This document shows, in pieces, positions 46,265 to 56,797 of a stretch of DNA of 64,000 nucleotides (position 1 is the stretch's first letter; the number at the start of each line of letters is the position of its first letter). The position numbers and the translations under genes were made by a program. The notes below the pieces were generated by a model. It worked only from the letters and a program-made list of their open reading frames with translations, was not told the DNA's origin and made no database searches. Origin of the DNA: Brachyspira pilosicoli (GTDB taxonomy: Bacteria; Spirochaetota; Brachyspiria; Brachyspirales; Brachyspiraceae); the NCBI RefSeq assembly GCF_036997485.1, contig NZ_JAWLPU010000001.1, positions 620,001-684,000 on the forward strand, in the 5' to 3' direction.

Positions 46265-48049
46265 TTATTTAGAAGTTCCATTACTTTCTTCATAAGCTTT
46301 TAAATATTCTTTAGCCTTATCTTTGTCTGCTGTTAAAACATTACCCGTATCAACTAATGGAGTAAGAGTAGTATAGGCCTTATAAGCATAACCATCATTA
46401 ACAGCTATAAATGCATTTTGGTCTATAGAATATAAAATAGCCTTTCTTACATTAACATCTTTAGTAACATGCCCATCTGACATATTAATAAAAGTAAATA
46501 TTAAAGCATTACTTGGTACTGTTTGAAGAACCAAATTACTATCACTTTCTATTACTTTTAGTTTATCAGCTACTATATCATATAATATATAAAGGTCTCC
46601 GCTTCTTAAAGAAGATACAGCAGCATCTAAATCTTTTATAAATTTTATGTTTATTGTTTTTATTTTAGGGAATTTATCAGTATCTGCCATAAACCCAGGG
46701 TTTCTCTCTAAAACTATCTCATAATCATTTTTATAAACAGCAATATACTGTCCGCTAGTACATAAAGTATTATTGTAGCTATTTCCTTCTGTTATAGTTG
46801 ATTCATCACCATAACAAATATCTTTTTGAGGGTCATAATTAGCAACATTATAAGTATTTACTTTTTTAATTTGTTTTTCACTCACTATACCGGCAGATTG
46901 ATGTGCCAAATAATTAAGCACTTGAGGGAATGGATTTACTGTTGTAATTTTTACTACTTGATATACTCCATTTTTATTATTAGCCTGAGCAGTTGAAGAA
47001 GTAAGAGAAGTGATAGGAGCTGGCAGATTTTTAGAAAGTTCTGTATAAACATCGCTTGTATCTGTTTTAGTGTTTTTAAGTTCATTTATATCTGTTACTA
47101 TAGAAATTTTTTCCATACTGCTGTGAAGACTGTATGTTCTATGATTAGGAACGCTATTTCTATCTTTAGCTCTGTTTAATGAAAATACCACATCGCTTGC
47201 ACCAACCCTCTCTCCGCTATTAACTGCTTTTTTATTTTCTACTTTAGCAAAATAGATATCATCTCTCAAGATAAAATAATAATCTTTATTTCCGCTTGCT
47301 ATAGCATAATTGTATGATAAAGAATTCTCTGTGCTTATTTGGTCGTTAGTAGTTAAAGTTACTATTCTTATATACATTTGGTTATTGATAAAATTAATAG
47401 AACCGTCATTTCCTTTTATTGGGTCTAAAGAAGTTAATGAAGATAGAGACTGGCTTATATATAAAGGCTCAGTTTCATTTTTTGCTTTGTCCACAAATGA
47501 TATTGCTCCTGCATTAATAGAAGCTGCTTTGTATATTTTTACTGTATTTTCATCTAATATAGTCTTATTGAAAGCTTGAGTTTTTACTCTGTTGTATAAT
47601 GGTATAATATATGCATTTTCATCTATAATAATTTTCTCTATTTCAGAATATGTAGCTTTGGAATCCTCAAAAGACTCTGCTGCAGCTTTTTCTATAAGTT
47701 CATCTAACTTTGCATTTGATATTTTAGAAGGATTATAATCTCCATCACTTATAAATAATGATCTTACAGCATAATCTGGGTTTCCTGTTACAGTATTCCA
47801 GCTAGTGATTGCTATATCATAATTATTAGCTTCCAACTGACCCATAAAACTTGCATAATCTGGAAGCATACTAATAGTAGGATTAAAACCGTTTTTTGAA
47901 AGAATATCTCTCATTACATTTAAAGATTTCTCATCAAAAGATTGAGCGATAATCTTAATATCTACTTTGTTTTCTGTGGTTTTTGAAGAATTTCCACACG
48001 AAACTGTTAATAGTAATAAAAATAGAAAAACTAAAAATTGTTTATGCAT
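46265..48049 (-). CDS. oppA: Peptide-binding lipoprotein OppA-like, apparently circularly permuted
   Basis: A 594-residue periplasmic peptide-binding lipoprotein, first gene of the opp operon. I chose the ATG at 48049, with GGGG seven bases upstream. It has a signal peptide and lipobox (LLTVSC, Cys18). Residues about 30-165 look like the C-terminal third of a normal family member (ILSKNGFNPTISM, then YDIAITSW, then ENAYIIPLYNRV). Residues about 195-590 look like the normal N-terminal two thirds (SLTSLDPIKG, GASDVVFSLNRA, ILYSIDQNAFI). The protein ends at DKDKAKEYLKAYEESNG, exactly where the first segment would normally continue. Confidence 0.85.
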   Translation of the reverse strand: MHKQFLVFLFLLLLTVSCGNSSKTTENKVDIKIIAQSFDEKSLNVMRDILSKNGFNPTISMLPDYASFMGQLEANNYDIAITSWNTVTGNPDYAVRSLFISDGDYNPSKISNAKLDELIEKAAAESFEDSKATYSEIEKIIIDENAYIIPLYNRVKTQAFNKTILDENTVKIYKAASINAGAISFVDKAKNETEPLYISQSLSSLTSLDPIKGNDGSINFINNQMYIRIVTLTTNDQISTENSLSYNYAIASGNKDYYFILRDDIYFAKVENKKAVNSGERVGASDVVFSLNRAKDRNSVPNHRTYSLHSSMEKISIVTDINELKNTKTDTSDVYTELSKNLPAPITSLTSSTAQANNKNGVYQVVKITTVNPFPQVLNYLAHQSAGIVSEKQIKKVNTYNVANYDPQKDICYGDESTITEGNSYNNTLCTSGQYIAVYKNDYEIVLERNPGFMADTDKFPKIKTINIKFIKDLDAAVSSLRSGDLYILYDIVADKLKVIESDSNLVLQTVPSNALIFTFINMSDGHVTKDVNVRKAILYSIDQNAFIAVNDGYAYKAYTTLTPLVDTGNVLTADKDKAKEYLKAYEESNGTSK

Positions 48050-48197
48050 TTGCATACCCCTTTTGAATATTATAATTATTTTATTTAGATAGTAATATTT
48101 ATAGACTAACTGTCTACTTATAAGATATTTTATAAATGAGGAAAGTAATAAATTAAAGGAAAAAACATATTAGTATACCTTATACTGATAATTTTCG

Positions 48198-48225
48198 AGT
48201 ATATATTAAAATATAAAAAAATCAA
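48198..48225 (-). promoter_or_regulatory. Candidate promoter of the opp operon
   Basis: On the minus strand, TTGATT (48220-48225), a 16-base spacer and TATACT (48198-48203). It lies about 150 bases upstream of oppA and downstream of the V-ATPase terminator. Confidence 0.45.
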
Positions 48226-48276
48226 TTAATTTTCAATTAGTTTCAAAAAAAATACTATTTATAATACTGTTTTTAA

Positions 48277-48320
48277 ACAAAAAATCCGTAAGAGCCTATT
48301 ACAACTCCTACGGATTTTAT
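48277..48320 (-). terminator. Terminator of the V-ATPase operon
   Basis: AAAATCCGTA (48281-48290) pairs with 48309-48318. The inner bases extend the stem imperfectly through CCTAC/AGAG. On the minus strand it is followed by a T run. It lies 25 bases after the atpK stop. Confidence 0.8.
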
Positions 48321-48344
48321 TTATTTCACTTTTATTAATTAATA

Positions 48345-48827
<483 letters not shown>

Positions 48828-48878
48828 TTAGATTATTTTCTTTTTTAATTATTAAATTATTTATATATAAAAAACTAA

Positions 48879-50738
48879 TTAAGCTACCTTTTTAAGTGGC
48901 TTATACTCTTTTCCGCCGCCCTCAAAACCAACGTTATTGTAGAACTCTACAAATGTTAATCTCAAAGGGTGTACCAAAGCACCAAGTATGTTTAATGCGA
49001 ATATAGCGATGTGTCCGAATACTAAGAACACTACCATTATAACAACACCAACACCCGGTATAGCTTTGAAACTCATACCTATTTGGTTTATTACCAAAGC
49101 CAATATAGAACCAGAAGCACCTAATGCAAACAAACGTATATAAGAAAGTGTGTCCCCCATTATACCAGTTGCCGCAAAATAAACACCAAGTATAGAGTTT
49201 AATACATCTGGCTTCTTACCAACATTAGAAAGTATTACTAAGAATACCAAACCAACAAGCATAGTTATATAATATATAGTGCTAAATTGTTTGATAACTT
49301 CCATTTTTTGCATATCACCCAAAAACCATAAAACAAGGCTAGGTATAAATAAAAGTTTACCAACAGCTGCAAATATATCACCTATAGAACTAGTTTTAAT
49401 TCTATCTATAACCCCAACTACTAAAGCAAAACATATATGAAGTACACCTATAAGTAATGCTGTATTAAATGGAGTTAAGAACCAATTTTCTTTTATGTCT
49501 GTAATTATTAAATACTTACTTAAAGTAGCAAATAAAGGTATTTGAGTATTAGAAGGTATGCTTACACCAAAGAAACTTCCTCCATTTATAACACCCATAA
49601 TAGTAGTACATATTCCAAGTGTTAAAGCAAGTATACCAATACCTCTTAATTGTCCTTTTAGCACAGTAAATAAACCTATCAAAGCTACTATAGTTAATAC
49701 TATACCATAACCAGAGTCCCCAAAACAATAAGCGAAAAATAACGGATAGAAAACTGCTATCATAGGAGTTAAATCTATCTCAAAATAATTAGGTAATTGG
49801 AACAATTTTGTAATAAGCTCATAAGCAGAAGAATACTTATTGTTTTTAAGCTCAACAGGTACATTATCATCTTTTGTAGGCTCTTCCATTATGTAAGCTA
49901 TTTTTTTGCTGTCGAGTAAAGTTTTAACTTCGCTCTCTTTGTCTTTAGGTACATAAGCTTCAACATAAAGTATCTTGCCTTCTGTAACCTCACTAGCTAC
50001 AAAACTCTCTTTAGCCTCTTCAAAATGATTCTGCAAATTAAGATTATCTACTTCTTTATTAATAGCTTCTATATATACCTGATTCTTTATTATATCATTT
50101 TCAATATCTTCTATCTTTTTATCAAGTTCAGATATTTGAGTTTTTAATTCATCATAAGATTTATTAGGCATATTGATAATGTCAAAAGGAATTGCCTCTT
50201 CGCTGCCTTCTTTCTTGAAAGCAACAAAATAAACCTTACCAGCCTCTTCTTTTACAGCATAAGTAAATATGTCTCCAAAATTATAAGCTTCATACTCTTT
50301 AATAGGACCATTAAAAAATGATATATCATAAGAAGTTTTTTCTTTTAAGTTATTAATCTTATCAAAGCTAAAACTTCCAAAAGGAGCTATAATAGATAAT
50401 TCTTTTTTAAGGTTATCTCTTTCAGCTTTTAATTTATCAGAAGATTGAGATAACTGTAAAACATTGTCTATTACATCAGATGCTTTTTTATTAGTATCAG
50501 CTGCTTTAAGATTAGATACATCTTTCTTAGCTTTTTTAGCATCAGACAAAGCATTATTTATAATAGTTTTAGCTCTATTAGCGTCATTTTTTTGAGCGGC
50601 AATATTTTCTATATTTTCAGATGAAACGCCGTTAGCAATTTCTATATGCACAACTCCAAGAGAAGCTAAATCATTTAGAGTTTTTTCCCTATCCTCATGA
50701 AAGACAAAGAGAGAGAGTTTCTTCATTTTTCTAATCAT
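48879..50738 (-). CDS. atpI: V-type ATPase subunit I (a-type stator)
   Basis: A 619-residue subunit. The N-terminal half (1 to about 310) is cytoplasmic with coiled-coil stretches (around 50-110 and 205-245). The C-terminal half has about seven transmembrane helices and provides the ion half-channels next to the K ring. The conserved segments PNYFEIDLTPMIAVFYPLFF and GDTLSYIRLFALG are present, the latter holding the essential Arg. It overlaps the end of atpD by four bases. Confidence 0.95.
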   Translation of the reverse strand: MIRKMKKLSLFVFHEDREKTLNDLASLGVVHIEIANGVSSENIENIAAQKNDANRAKTIINNALSDAKKAKKDVSNLKAADTNKKASDVIDNVLQLSQSSDKLKAERDNLKKELSIIAPFGSFSFDKINNLKEKTSYDISFFNGPIKEYEAYNFGDIFTYAVKEEAGKVYFVAFKKEGSEEAIPFDIINMPNKSYDELKTQISELDKKIEDIENDIIKNQVYIEAINKEVDNLNLQNHFEEAKESFVASEVTEGKILYVEAYVPKDKESEVKTLLDSKKIAYIMEEPTKDDNVPVELKNNKYSSAYELITKLFQLPNYFEIDLTPMIAVFYPLFFAYCFGDSGYGIVLTIVALIGLFTVLKGQLRGIGILALTLGICTTIMGVINGGSFFGVSIPSNTQIPLFATLSKYLIITDIKENWFLTPFNTALLIGVLHICFALVVGVIDRIKTSSIGDIFAAVGKLLFIPSLVLWFLGDMQKMEVIKQFSTIYYITMLVGLVFLVILSNVGKKPDVLNSILGVYFAATGIMGDTLSYIRLFALGASGSILALVINQIGMSFKAIPGVGVVIMVVFLVFGHIAIFALNILGALVHPLRLTFVEFYNNVGFEGGGKEYKPLKKVA

Positions 50739-51334
50739 AAAGACGCCTCCTTAGCTCTGTTTCTTTCTTTTACTATCTTTTGAGAAGACTTACTTAAATT
50801 TTCTTCATCTTCCATATACCTTTTAATTTTGATTATAGCTGTTTTATACTCAGGAATCTGTACTTTCTCATAAAGGTTAACTTTTTGAGTAGTTTTTTTC
50901 CTCGCATAAGCCAAAGCATTAAGTCTATTTTCTGTCATTTCAATTTTTATTTGTAATGTCATAAGCAGCTCAAACATATTAATGGCAAGCCTAATCCAAG
51001 AAGGCATATTAAACATGCTGACATTTTCAATATCAAAATCTATACCTGTTAATATAGAAACTTTAACACCCGCAATATTTTTTTGCTCAGAGTTTACATT
51101 TCTAATCTTAACAATCTCAGGAAACTCAGTCCAAAAACCATTATAGTTTTGATTTTGTTTCACAAGTTTTTGATATTCATCTTTAAGTAATTCAATCTCA
51201 GCGGTAATCTTTCTCACCTCAAGACGAAGTGCTGCCTCTTTACTTTTCAAAGTAGGCAAAGCTTTCTCACGAATGGAAAGCTGGCGTCTTAGGTTTTGAA
51301 GAGCCGTTTTATTGTATTGAAACTTTAATGCCAT
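50735..51334 (-). CDS. atpD: V-type ATPase subunit D (central stalk)
   Basis: A 199-residue two-helix stalk protein that rotates inside the A3B3 head. The N-terminal helix (KTALQNLRRQLSIREKALPT) and the C-terminal helix (RLNALAYARKKTTQKVNLYE) show the family pattern. It lies between atpB and atpI and overlaps atpI by four bases. Confidence 0.93.
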   Translation of the reverse strand: MALKFQYNKTALQNLRRQLSIREKALPTLKSKEAALRLEVRKITAEIELLKDEYQKLVKQNQNYNGFWTEFPEIVKIRNVNSEQKNIAGVKVSILTGIDFDIENVSMFNMPSWIRLAINMFELLMTLQIKIEMTENRLNALAYARKKTTQKVNLYEKVQIPEYKTAIIKIKRYMEDEENLSKSSQKIVKERNRAKEASL

Positions 51335-51357
51335 ATTTTTTAACCTACTTTTAAAAA

Positions 51358-52683
51358 TTAATTATTTGTCCATTTACCGTATTGCTCTACTAAAGATTCT
51401 TTTATACCAACTTCTGCTTTACTAAAATATTTACCCATTAATTCCCAACCAGTTTCTAACATCTCATCAATTTTGATGTTAATGTCTATTGCTAATAATC
51501 TTTCAGAATATTCAGCAGCATATTTCAAACATCTTTCATCATATTCAGTTAAGTCGAAACCGTTTTCTTTTTTCATTTTAGCATTAGCAGCATCTGAATA
51601 AAGACGAACCAAAGTGTTCATTACAGCAGGGTGGTCTTCTCTAGTTTTCTTACCTATAACCAACTGTTTCAAACGAGAAAGACTTCTGAATGGGTCGATG
51701 ATTGTTTTACCTATATCAGAGTCACGTCTTAAATAAAGCTGACCTTCAGTGATGTAACCAGTGTTGTCTGGTACAGCGTGAGTAATATCACCTTCGTTAA
51801 GAGTAGTAACAGCGATAATAGTAATAGAACCGCCATCAGGGAACTGAGCTGCTTTTTCGTATATTTTAGCAAGGTCAGAATATAATGAACCCGGCATAGA
51901 GTCTTTAGAAGGAATCTGGTCCATTTTGTTTGATACTATAGCTAAAGCATCGGCATAAAGAGTCATGTCTGTAAGAAGTACAAGAACTTTTTGCTTATGC
52001 TCAACTGCGAAATATTCTGCAGCTGTACAAGCCATATCAGGTATCAAAAGTCTTTCTACTGGAGGGTCATCAGTAGTGTTGATGAAACATATAATTTTGT
52101 CTAATGCTCCAGCTTCAGTAAATGTATTTTTAAATGATAAGTAGTCATCGTTAGAAAGTCCCATACCTCCAAGAATAATCTTGTCAGCTTCAGCTCTCAA
52201 AGCAACCTGTGCAAGTACTGCGTTATAAGGTTGGTCTGGGTCTGCGAAGAATGGGATTTTTTGTCCTGTAACAAGTGTGTTGTTAAGGTCAATACCAGCA
52301 ATACCAGTAGCAATAAGCTCAGAAGGCTGTTTTCTTCTAACAGGGTTTACAGAAGGTCCTCCGATTTCTACCTCTTTACCTTCAACTTCAGCACCTCCGT
52401 CTATAGGCTCACCATAAGCGTTAAAGAATCTTCCTGCAAGAAGTTCGCTTACTTTAAGTTTAGGAGGTCTGCCTAAAAATACAACTTCAGCGTTTGTAGG
52501 TATACCTTCAGTACCTTGGAAAACCTGAAGCGTAACAATATCTCCAATCATTTTTACAACCTGAGCAGGTCTGCCGGCTACAAGAGCCATCTCATCGTTA
52601 CCAACATTTTCTGCTCTTAAAGATACAGTTGCTTTAGTAATTTGTACTAATTTTGTATATACTTTTTGAAATGCTTTAGGCAT
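51358..52683 (-). CDS. atpB: V-type ATPase subunit B
   Basis: A 441-residue non-catalytic head subunit that forms the interfaces with subunit A. It has ATGIAGIDLNNTLVTGQKIP and LTDMTLYADALAIVS segments and lacks a full Walker A, as expected for B. It overlaps the end of atpA by eight bases, suggesting translational coupling. Confidence 0.96.
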   Translation of the reverse strand: MPKAFQKVYTKLVQITKATVSLRAENVGNDEMALVAGRPAQVVKMIGDIVTLQVFQGTEGIPTNAEVVFLGRPPKLKVSELLAGRFFNAYGEPIDGGAEVEGKEVEIGGPSVNPVRRKQPSELIATGIAGIDLNNTLVTGQKIPFFADPDQPYNAVLAQVALRAEADKIILGGMGLSNDDYLSFKNTFTEAGALDKIICFINTTDDPPVERLLIPDMACTAAEYFAVEHKQKVLVLLTDMTLYADALAIVSNKMDQIPSKDSMPGSLYSDLAKIYEKAAQFPDGGSITIIAVTTLNEGDITHAVPDNTGYITEGQLYLRRDSDIGKTIIDPFRSLSRLKQLVIGKKTREDHPAVMNTLVRLYSDAANAKMKKENGFDLTEYDERCLKYAAEYSERLLAIDINIKIDEMLETGWELMGKYFSKAEVGIKESLVEQYGKWTNN

Positions 52684-54439
52684 GTGTTATACTCCTTTCA
52701 GCAAATATTGATTCCATCTCAGCTGTGTATTTTTTGTGTTCTTCAGACTGATATACAGAATAGTTCATCTGTTTGAATGCGTTAATAAGTCTTTTGAAAT
52801 AAGTACCTACTTCACTATAATCATCAAATCTGTAATCAGCTTCTACGACTTTCATAACTTGATTTAATAATTCTTTTTGTCTCTCTATTGGACAGTTTTT
52901 ATCTACTTTATCGAAAGCGTCCTGCTGTAAGATAACGAAGTCTATAAGCTCAGCTTTCCACAAACGCTGATGGTATTCAAGAGGTACTGCGTCGTCACCC
53001 AAAATGCTTATTTGGTCGCTTGCTTCCTGACCTCTGCGAGCAATATCTTTCGCTCTTGTAACTTTATCAGCCCAACCTTTTTCTATATAAGTGTCTGAAA
53101 ACTCTACGAACTCTGGATATTCTATATATTTAGAATAAGAATCTAATGGGTCAACAGCAGGATATCTTTTACTATCAGCACGTTTTTGTGATAATGCGTA
53201 GAAACAACGAGCTGCTTTACGAGTAGATTCTGTTACAGGCTCTTTCAAGTTACCGCCTGCAGGTGATACTGTACCTATGAATGTAATAGAACCAGTCTCT
53301 CCGTTATTTAAGTATACGAAACCTGCTCTTGCATAGAAACTAGAAATAATAGCTGGCAAGTCGATAGGGAACGCATCTGGTCCAGGTAATTCTTCAAGTC
53401 TGTTAGACATCTCTCTTAAAGCCTGAGCCCAACGAGAAGTAGAGTCAGCAAGAAGAAGAACTTTAAGTCCCATTGACCTATAATATTCAGCTACTGTCAT
53501 ACCTACATAAACTGAAGCTTCACGAGCAGCAACAGGCATGTTTGAAGTGTTACAGATGATTGTTGTTCTTTCCATCAAGCTTCTTCCAGTTCTTGGGTCT
53601 ATAAGCTCTGGGAACTCTGTAAATATTTCTACTACCTCATTAGCTCTCTCACCGCAAGCTGTCATTATAATCAAGTCAGCGTTTGCGTTAGTAGCCAAAG
53701 CGTGCTGCAATACTGTTTTACCTGCACCGAATGGTCCCGGAATAAATCCTGTACCGCCTTCAGTAATAGGGTTAAATGTATCTATAGTTCTAACACCAGT
53801 CTCTAACAATTTGAATGGTCTTGGCTTTTCTTTGTAAGCTTTAATAGTAAGTTTTACAGGCCAAGTTTGTACCATTGTTACATTAACTTTCTCGCCTTTA
53901 GAATCTTTTATCACAGCAAGTGTATCTTCTAAACCATAATTTCCAGCAGAAACTACACTTTCAACAACGCCCTTACCTTCAAATTTGAAAGGAACCATTA
54001 TTTTGTGGTCAATCCAACCCTCTTTAACAGCACCAATCCAATCTCCTGCCTCAACTTCATCACCAACTTTAGCTATAGGTGTAAAGTCGTATCTCGCATC
54101 TTTATCTTCAGTAAGGTTGTTATATTTACCTCTCTCTAAAAATACTCCCTTTAATTTATCAAGGTCATTTTGAAGTCCGTCAAAGTTTTTACCTAAAAGT
54201 CCAGGTCCTAATTCAATCTCTAACATTGAACCAGTAAACTCTACGGCATCACCTAATTTCATTCCCCTTGTAGATTCAAATACCTGAGCACTAGCACTAG
54301 TACCTGATATTTTAATAACCTCTGCCATTAGTTTGGCTTCACCGCAAGATACAAAACATATCTCGTTCTGTGAAACGGGTCCGTCTACCTCTATTGAAAT
54401 TAGGTTTGATATAATAGCAGTTACTTTACCTTTAGTCAT
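52676..54439 (-). CDS. atpA: V-type ATPase catalytic subunit A
   Basis: A 587-residue catalytic subunit. Walker A GPFGAGKT is at residues 235-242. The bulge insertion of the A family lies around 110-190 (VGDEVEAGDWIGAVKEGWID). LLLADSTSRWAQALREMSNR is the Walker B region. It may hydrolyse ATP to export ions or synthesise ATP, and the sequence alone does not decide direction. It lies between the DUF2764 gene and atpB. Confidence 0.97.
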   Translation of the reverse strand: MTKGKVTAIISNLISIEVDGPVSQNEICFVSCGEAKLMAEVIKISGTSASAQVFESTRGMKLGDAVEFTGSMLEIELGPGLLGKNFDGLQNDLDKLKGVFLERGKYNNLTEDKDARYDFTPIAKVGDEVEAGDWIGAVKEGWIDHKIMVPFKFEGKGVVESVVSAGNYGLEDTLAVIKDSKGEKVNVTMVQTWPVKLTIKAYKEKPRPFKLLETGVRTIDTFNPITEGGTGFIPGPFGAGKTVLQHALATNANADLIIMTACGERANEVVEIFTEFPELIDPRTGRSLMERTTIICNTSNMPVAAREASVYVGMTVAEYYRSMGLKVLLLADSTSRWAQALREMSNRLEELPGPDAFPIDLPAIISSFYARAGFVYLNNGETGSITFIGTVSPAGGNLKEPVTESTRKAARCFYALSQKRADSKRYPAVDPLDSYSKYIEYPEFVEFSDTYIEKGWADKVTRAKDIARRGQEASDQISILGDDAVPLEYHQRLWKAELIDFVILQQDAFDKVDKNCPIERQKELLNQVMKVVEADYRFDDYSEVGTYFKRLINAFKQMNYSVYQSEEHKKYTAEMESIFAERSITHA

Positions 54440-54464
54440 TTCTATCTCCTAATTAATTTACATT

Positions 54465-55298
54465 TTATAATGACGCTTTGCTTTTTAATGTTTCTACAAG
54501 CGTCTCTAAATGTTTCTTACCTTCCTCTTCATCTCTTCCGTTGATACTAACGGCATAGTTAAGATTTATATAATAAGCAAAAATATTATCTGTTGTGAAA
54601 GATTTTATAGATGTTAACTTATCCAAAAACTCCCATACCAAAGAACATTCTATATTTTCCATATTATATGGATCAGCTTTATCTGATGAGTTAAATGTCT
54701 CTATAATAGTGTTAATATAAGGTATCTCCCTACCTACACCAAAATCGGAAGCTGTAGATTTGCTTAATGCAGATATTAAAGAATAATCTCCTATAAGCTC
54801 TTTAGCTATTTTATCGCTATTAAAACCTAAAGCCCTTCCATTTAAAGCTGCTAAAACATTCTTCATATCTCTCATAAATAATGCATAATTCTTTATAAAA
54901 TTATTACCACTACTTATCATTTCTTCATAATACAAATTCAATAAACTATTTTCTATATGTCTAACACTTTCCCATTCAACATTCTTATTATCTTCTAAAA
55001 ATTTGCTCATATAAGTAGGTAAATTAGAGATATTACTGTATTTTTGCATCTCTTCTTTACTAAATATACAAGGCTCTAAATGCTTTGTATAAGGGCTGAA
55101 TAATCCCTTTTGTTTTGCTATAGCATTTACTAAATTTTTATTGTCATTTTGATAAATAAGATATTTAAAAAACTTAGCATCTTTAGCACTTAAACTCGAT
55201 AATATGCTTTGAGTAATTTCGTTAATATCATACTTAGCCTTAGCATCAGATAATTTCACTTCGGGAAGACCTGAGATAAGATAATAATATGATCCCAT
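54465..55298 (-). CDS. DUF2764 protein, probable V-ATPase subunit C-like
   Basis: A 277-residue protein beginning MGSYYYLISGLPEVKLSD, the start pattern of the DUF2764 family. It is found between atpE and atpA in spirochaete V-ATPase operons. The helical content and position suggest that it replaces subunit C, the socket between the rotor ring and the central stalk. That role is inferred from context. No gene recognisable as subunit C, F or G is elsewhere in the operon. Confidence 0.8.
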   Translation of the reverse strand: MGSYYYLISGLPEVKLSDAKAKYDINEITQSILSSLSAKDAKFFKYLIYQNDNKNLVNAIAKQKGLFSPYTKHLEPCIFSKEEMQKYSNISNLPTYMSKFLEDNKNVEWESVRHIENSLLNLYYEEMISSGNNFIKNYALFMRDMKNVLAALNGRALGFNSDKIAKELIGDYSLISALSKSTASDFGVGREIPYINTIIETFNSSDKADPYNMENIECSLVWEFLDKLTSIKSFTTDNIFAYYINLNYAVSINGRDEEEGKKHLETLVETLKSKASL

Positions 55299-55309
55299 AC
55301 TCGCCCCTC

Positions 55310-55924
55310 TTATTTACTAAATATTACTTCTTCTGTTTTAGCTTTGATATAATCACTGAAGAACTCTACAAAATCTTCATCTGTAAATTGTAATTGATAA
55401 TTGCCATTATTTGGTACTATTTTAAAGCCATTTGATAATTTTTTATCAAAATTAATAGTAGCATTATTAATAGCTGATTTTATAGATTTCTCGAATGCAG
55501 CATCTATATCTGCTTTTTTTGATTCTGGGAAATATACTGTTACATCAGAGTTACCTGAAGCTATATCCCATTTTTTTACTACCTCTAAAATTAAATCTTT
55601 TAAGAATGCAGTATCAGCAAAAGCTCCTTTTAAGCCTTCTTCCAATACTTTAGAGGTAACTAAATCTTTTACTCTTTGCTTTAAAGCACTTATTGACTGC
55701 TCACCTGCCATACGAACATCAGTTATGGTGTTCTTTTTTAGCTCTTCTGATTTCCTTTGAGCTTCTTTAATAATTTCTTCTGATTTTGATTCTGCTTCTT
55801 TAATAATTCTATCTGCTTCACTTTTAGCGTTAGAAATTATTTCATCAGCTTTCTTATTAGATTTTTCAACACCGTCTTGATATATACGTTCTAGAAGAGA
55901 GTCAAGTTTTTTATCTTCAGCCAT
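55310..55924 (-). CDS. atpE: V-type ATPase subunit E (peripheral stalk)
   Basis: A 204-residue stalk subunit. Residues 15-95 are a long charged helix rich in Lys, Glu and Ala (SNAKSEADRIIKEAESKSEE), and the rest is a small globular head-binding domain. It is the first gene of the operon and follows a candidate promoter. Confidence 0.9.
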   Translation of the reverse strand: MAEDKKLDSLLERIYQDGVEKSNKKADEIISNAKSEADRIIKEAESKSEEIIKEAQRKSEELKKNTITDVRMAGEQSISALKQRVKDLVTSKVLEEGLKGAFADTAFLKDLILEVVKKWDIASGNSDVTVYFPESKKADIDAAFEKSIKSAINNATINFDKKLSNGFKIVPNNGNYQLQFTDEDFVEFFSDYIKAKTEEVIFSK

Positions 55925-55978
55925 GATATCTCCTTAACTTATAAATTATGTAATTATAAACATTTACGATATTACACC

Positions 55979-56007
55979 ATTTTAATCAATTATGAAAAAA
56001 AATGCAA
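55979..56007 (-). promoter_or_regulatory. Candidate promoter of the V-ATPase operon
   Basis: On the minus strand, TTGCAT (56002-56007), a 17-base spacer and TAAAAT (55979-55984), about 55 bases upstream of the atpE start. The divergent hpt gene begins in the same 281-base gap, where the -10-like TATAAT at about 56160 is the best candidate for it. Confidence 0.45.
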
Positions 56008-56205
56008 GCAAAATACAAAAAATATTATTTAATGTTCGTATAATCAATATATAACTTATAGTTTAAGTATATCATTATTTATTTTGTATATATATGTTAC
56101 AATTATATAAAAAACTAATAAATAGTTCTATTTAACAAAACTTTAAAAAAATATTCTTTTATAATATAATTAATAGACAATAAAAATATATTTATAGGAA
56201 ACATT

Positions 56206-56733
56206 ATGTTAAAAAAAGAAGAAGGAATAAAAAAAATATTAATAGATGAAAATACTGTAAAGCAAAAAGTTAAGGAGTTAGCAAAAAAAATAAACAATGA
56301 TTATAAAAATAAAACTCCTTGTTTAATAGGGCTTCTTAAAGGCTCTTTTGTATTTATTGCAGATTTGGCAAGAGAAATTGAGACAAATATAGAAATTGAT
56401 TTTATGATTGTTTCAAGCTATGGAAATGATAAAATAGGCTCTGAGATTAAAATATTAAAAGATGTTGATATACCTCTAACAGGCAAAGATGTTATCATAG
56501 TAGAAGATATTATTGACACAGGGTACACTTTAGAGAAAATTTGCGAAGTTTTAAAAACAAGAAATGTTTCTTCACTAAAAATATGCACACTTCTTAATAA
56601 ACCGTCAAGAAGAAAGGTTGACATTAAAATAGACTACAATGGTTTTGATATAGAAGATGAATTTGTTGTAGGGTATGGTATTGATTATGCTCAGAAATAC
56701 AGAAATCTTCCGTATATTGGCGTTGTAGAATAA
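56206..56733 (+). CDS. hpt: Hypoxanthine phosphoribosyltransferase
   Basis: A 175-residue purine salvage enzyme that joins hypoxanthine or guanine to PRPP. The PRPP-binding motif VIIVEDIIDTGYT is at residues 96-108. LIGLLKGSFVFIADLAREI and DFMIVSSYGND are family segments, and the C-terminal VGYGIDYAQKYRNLPYIG is standard. It stands alone, divergent from the V-ATPase operon. Confidence 0.95.
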   Translation: MLKKEEGIKKILIDENTVKQKVKELAKKINNDYKNKTPCLIGLLKGSFVFIADLAREIETNIEIDFMIVSSYGNDKIGSEIKILKDVDIPLTGKDVIIVEDIIDTGYTLEKICEVLKTRNVSSLKICTLLNKPSRRKVDIKIDYNGFDIEDEFVVGYGIDYAQKYRNLPYIGVVE

Positions 56734-56797
56734 TAGAATAAAAAATAAATTCTACCCATCATACGAATAGTAAACTCATAATTTAAATTTTTTATTT

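Noticed and set aside
48050-48055. Upstream ATG of oppA at 48055
   Set aside because: It abuts the GGGG ribosome-binding site. The ATG at 48049 has correct spacing and gives a normal lipoprotein signal.
55925-56205. Purine riboswitch upstream of hpt
   Set aside because: No conserved purine aptamer core was found. The region is AT-rich with only promoter-like boxes.
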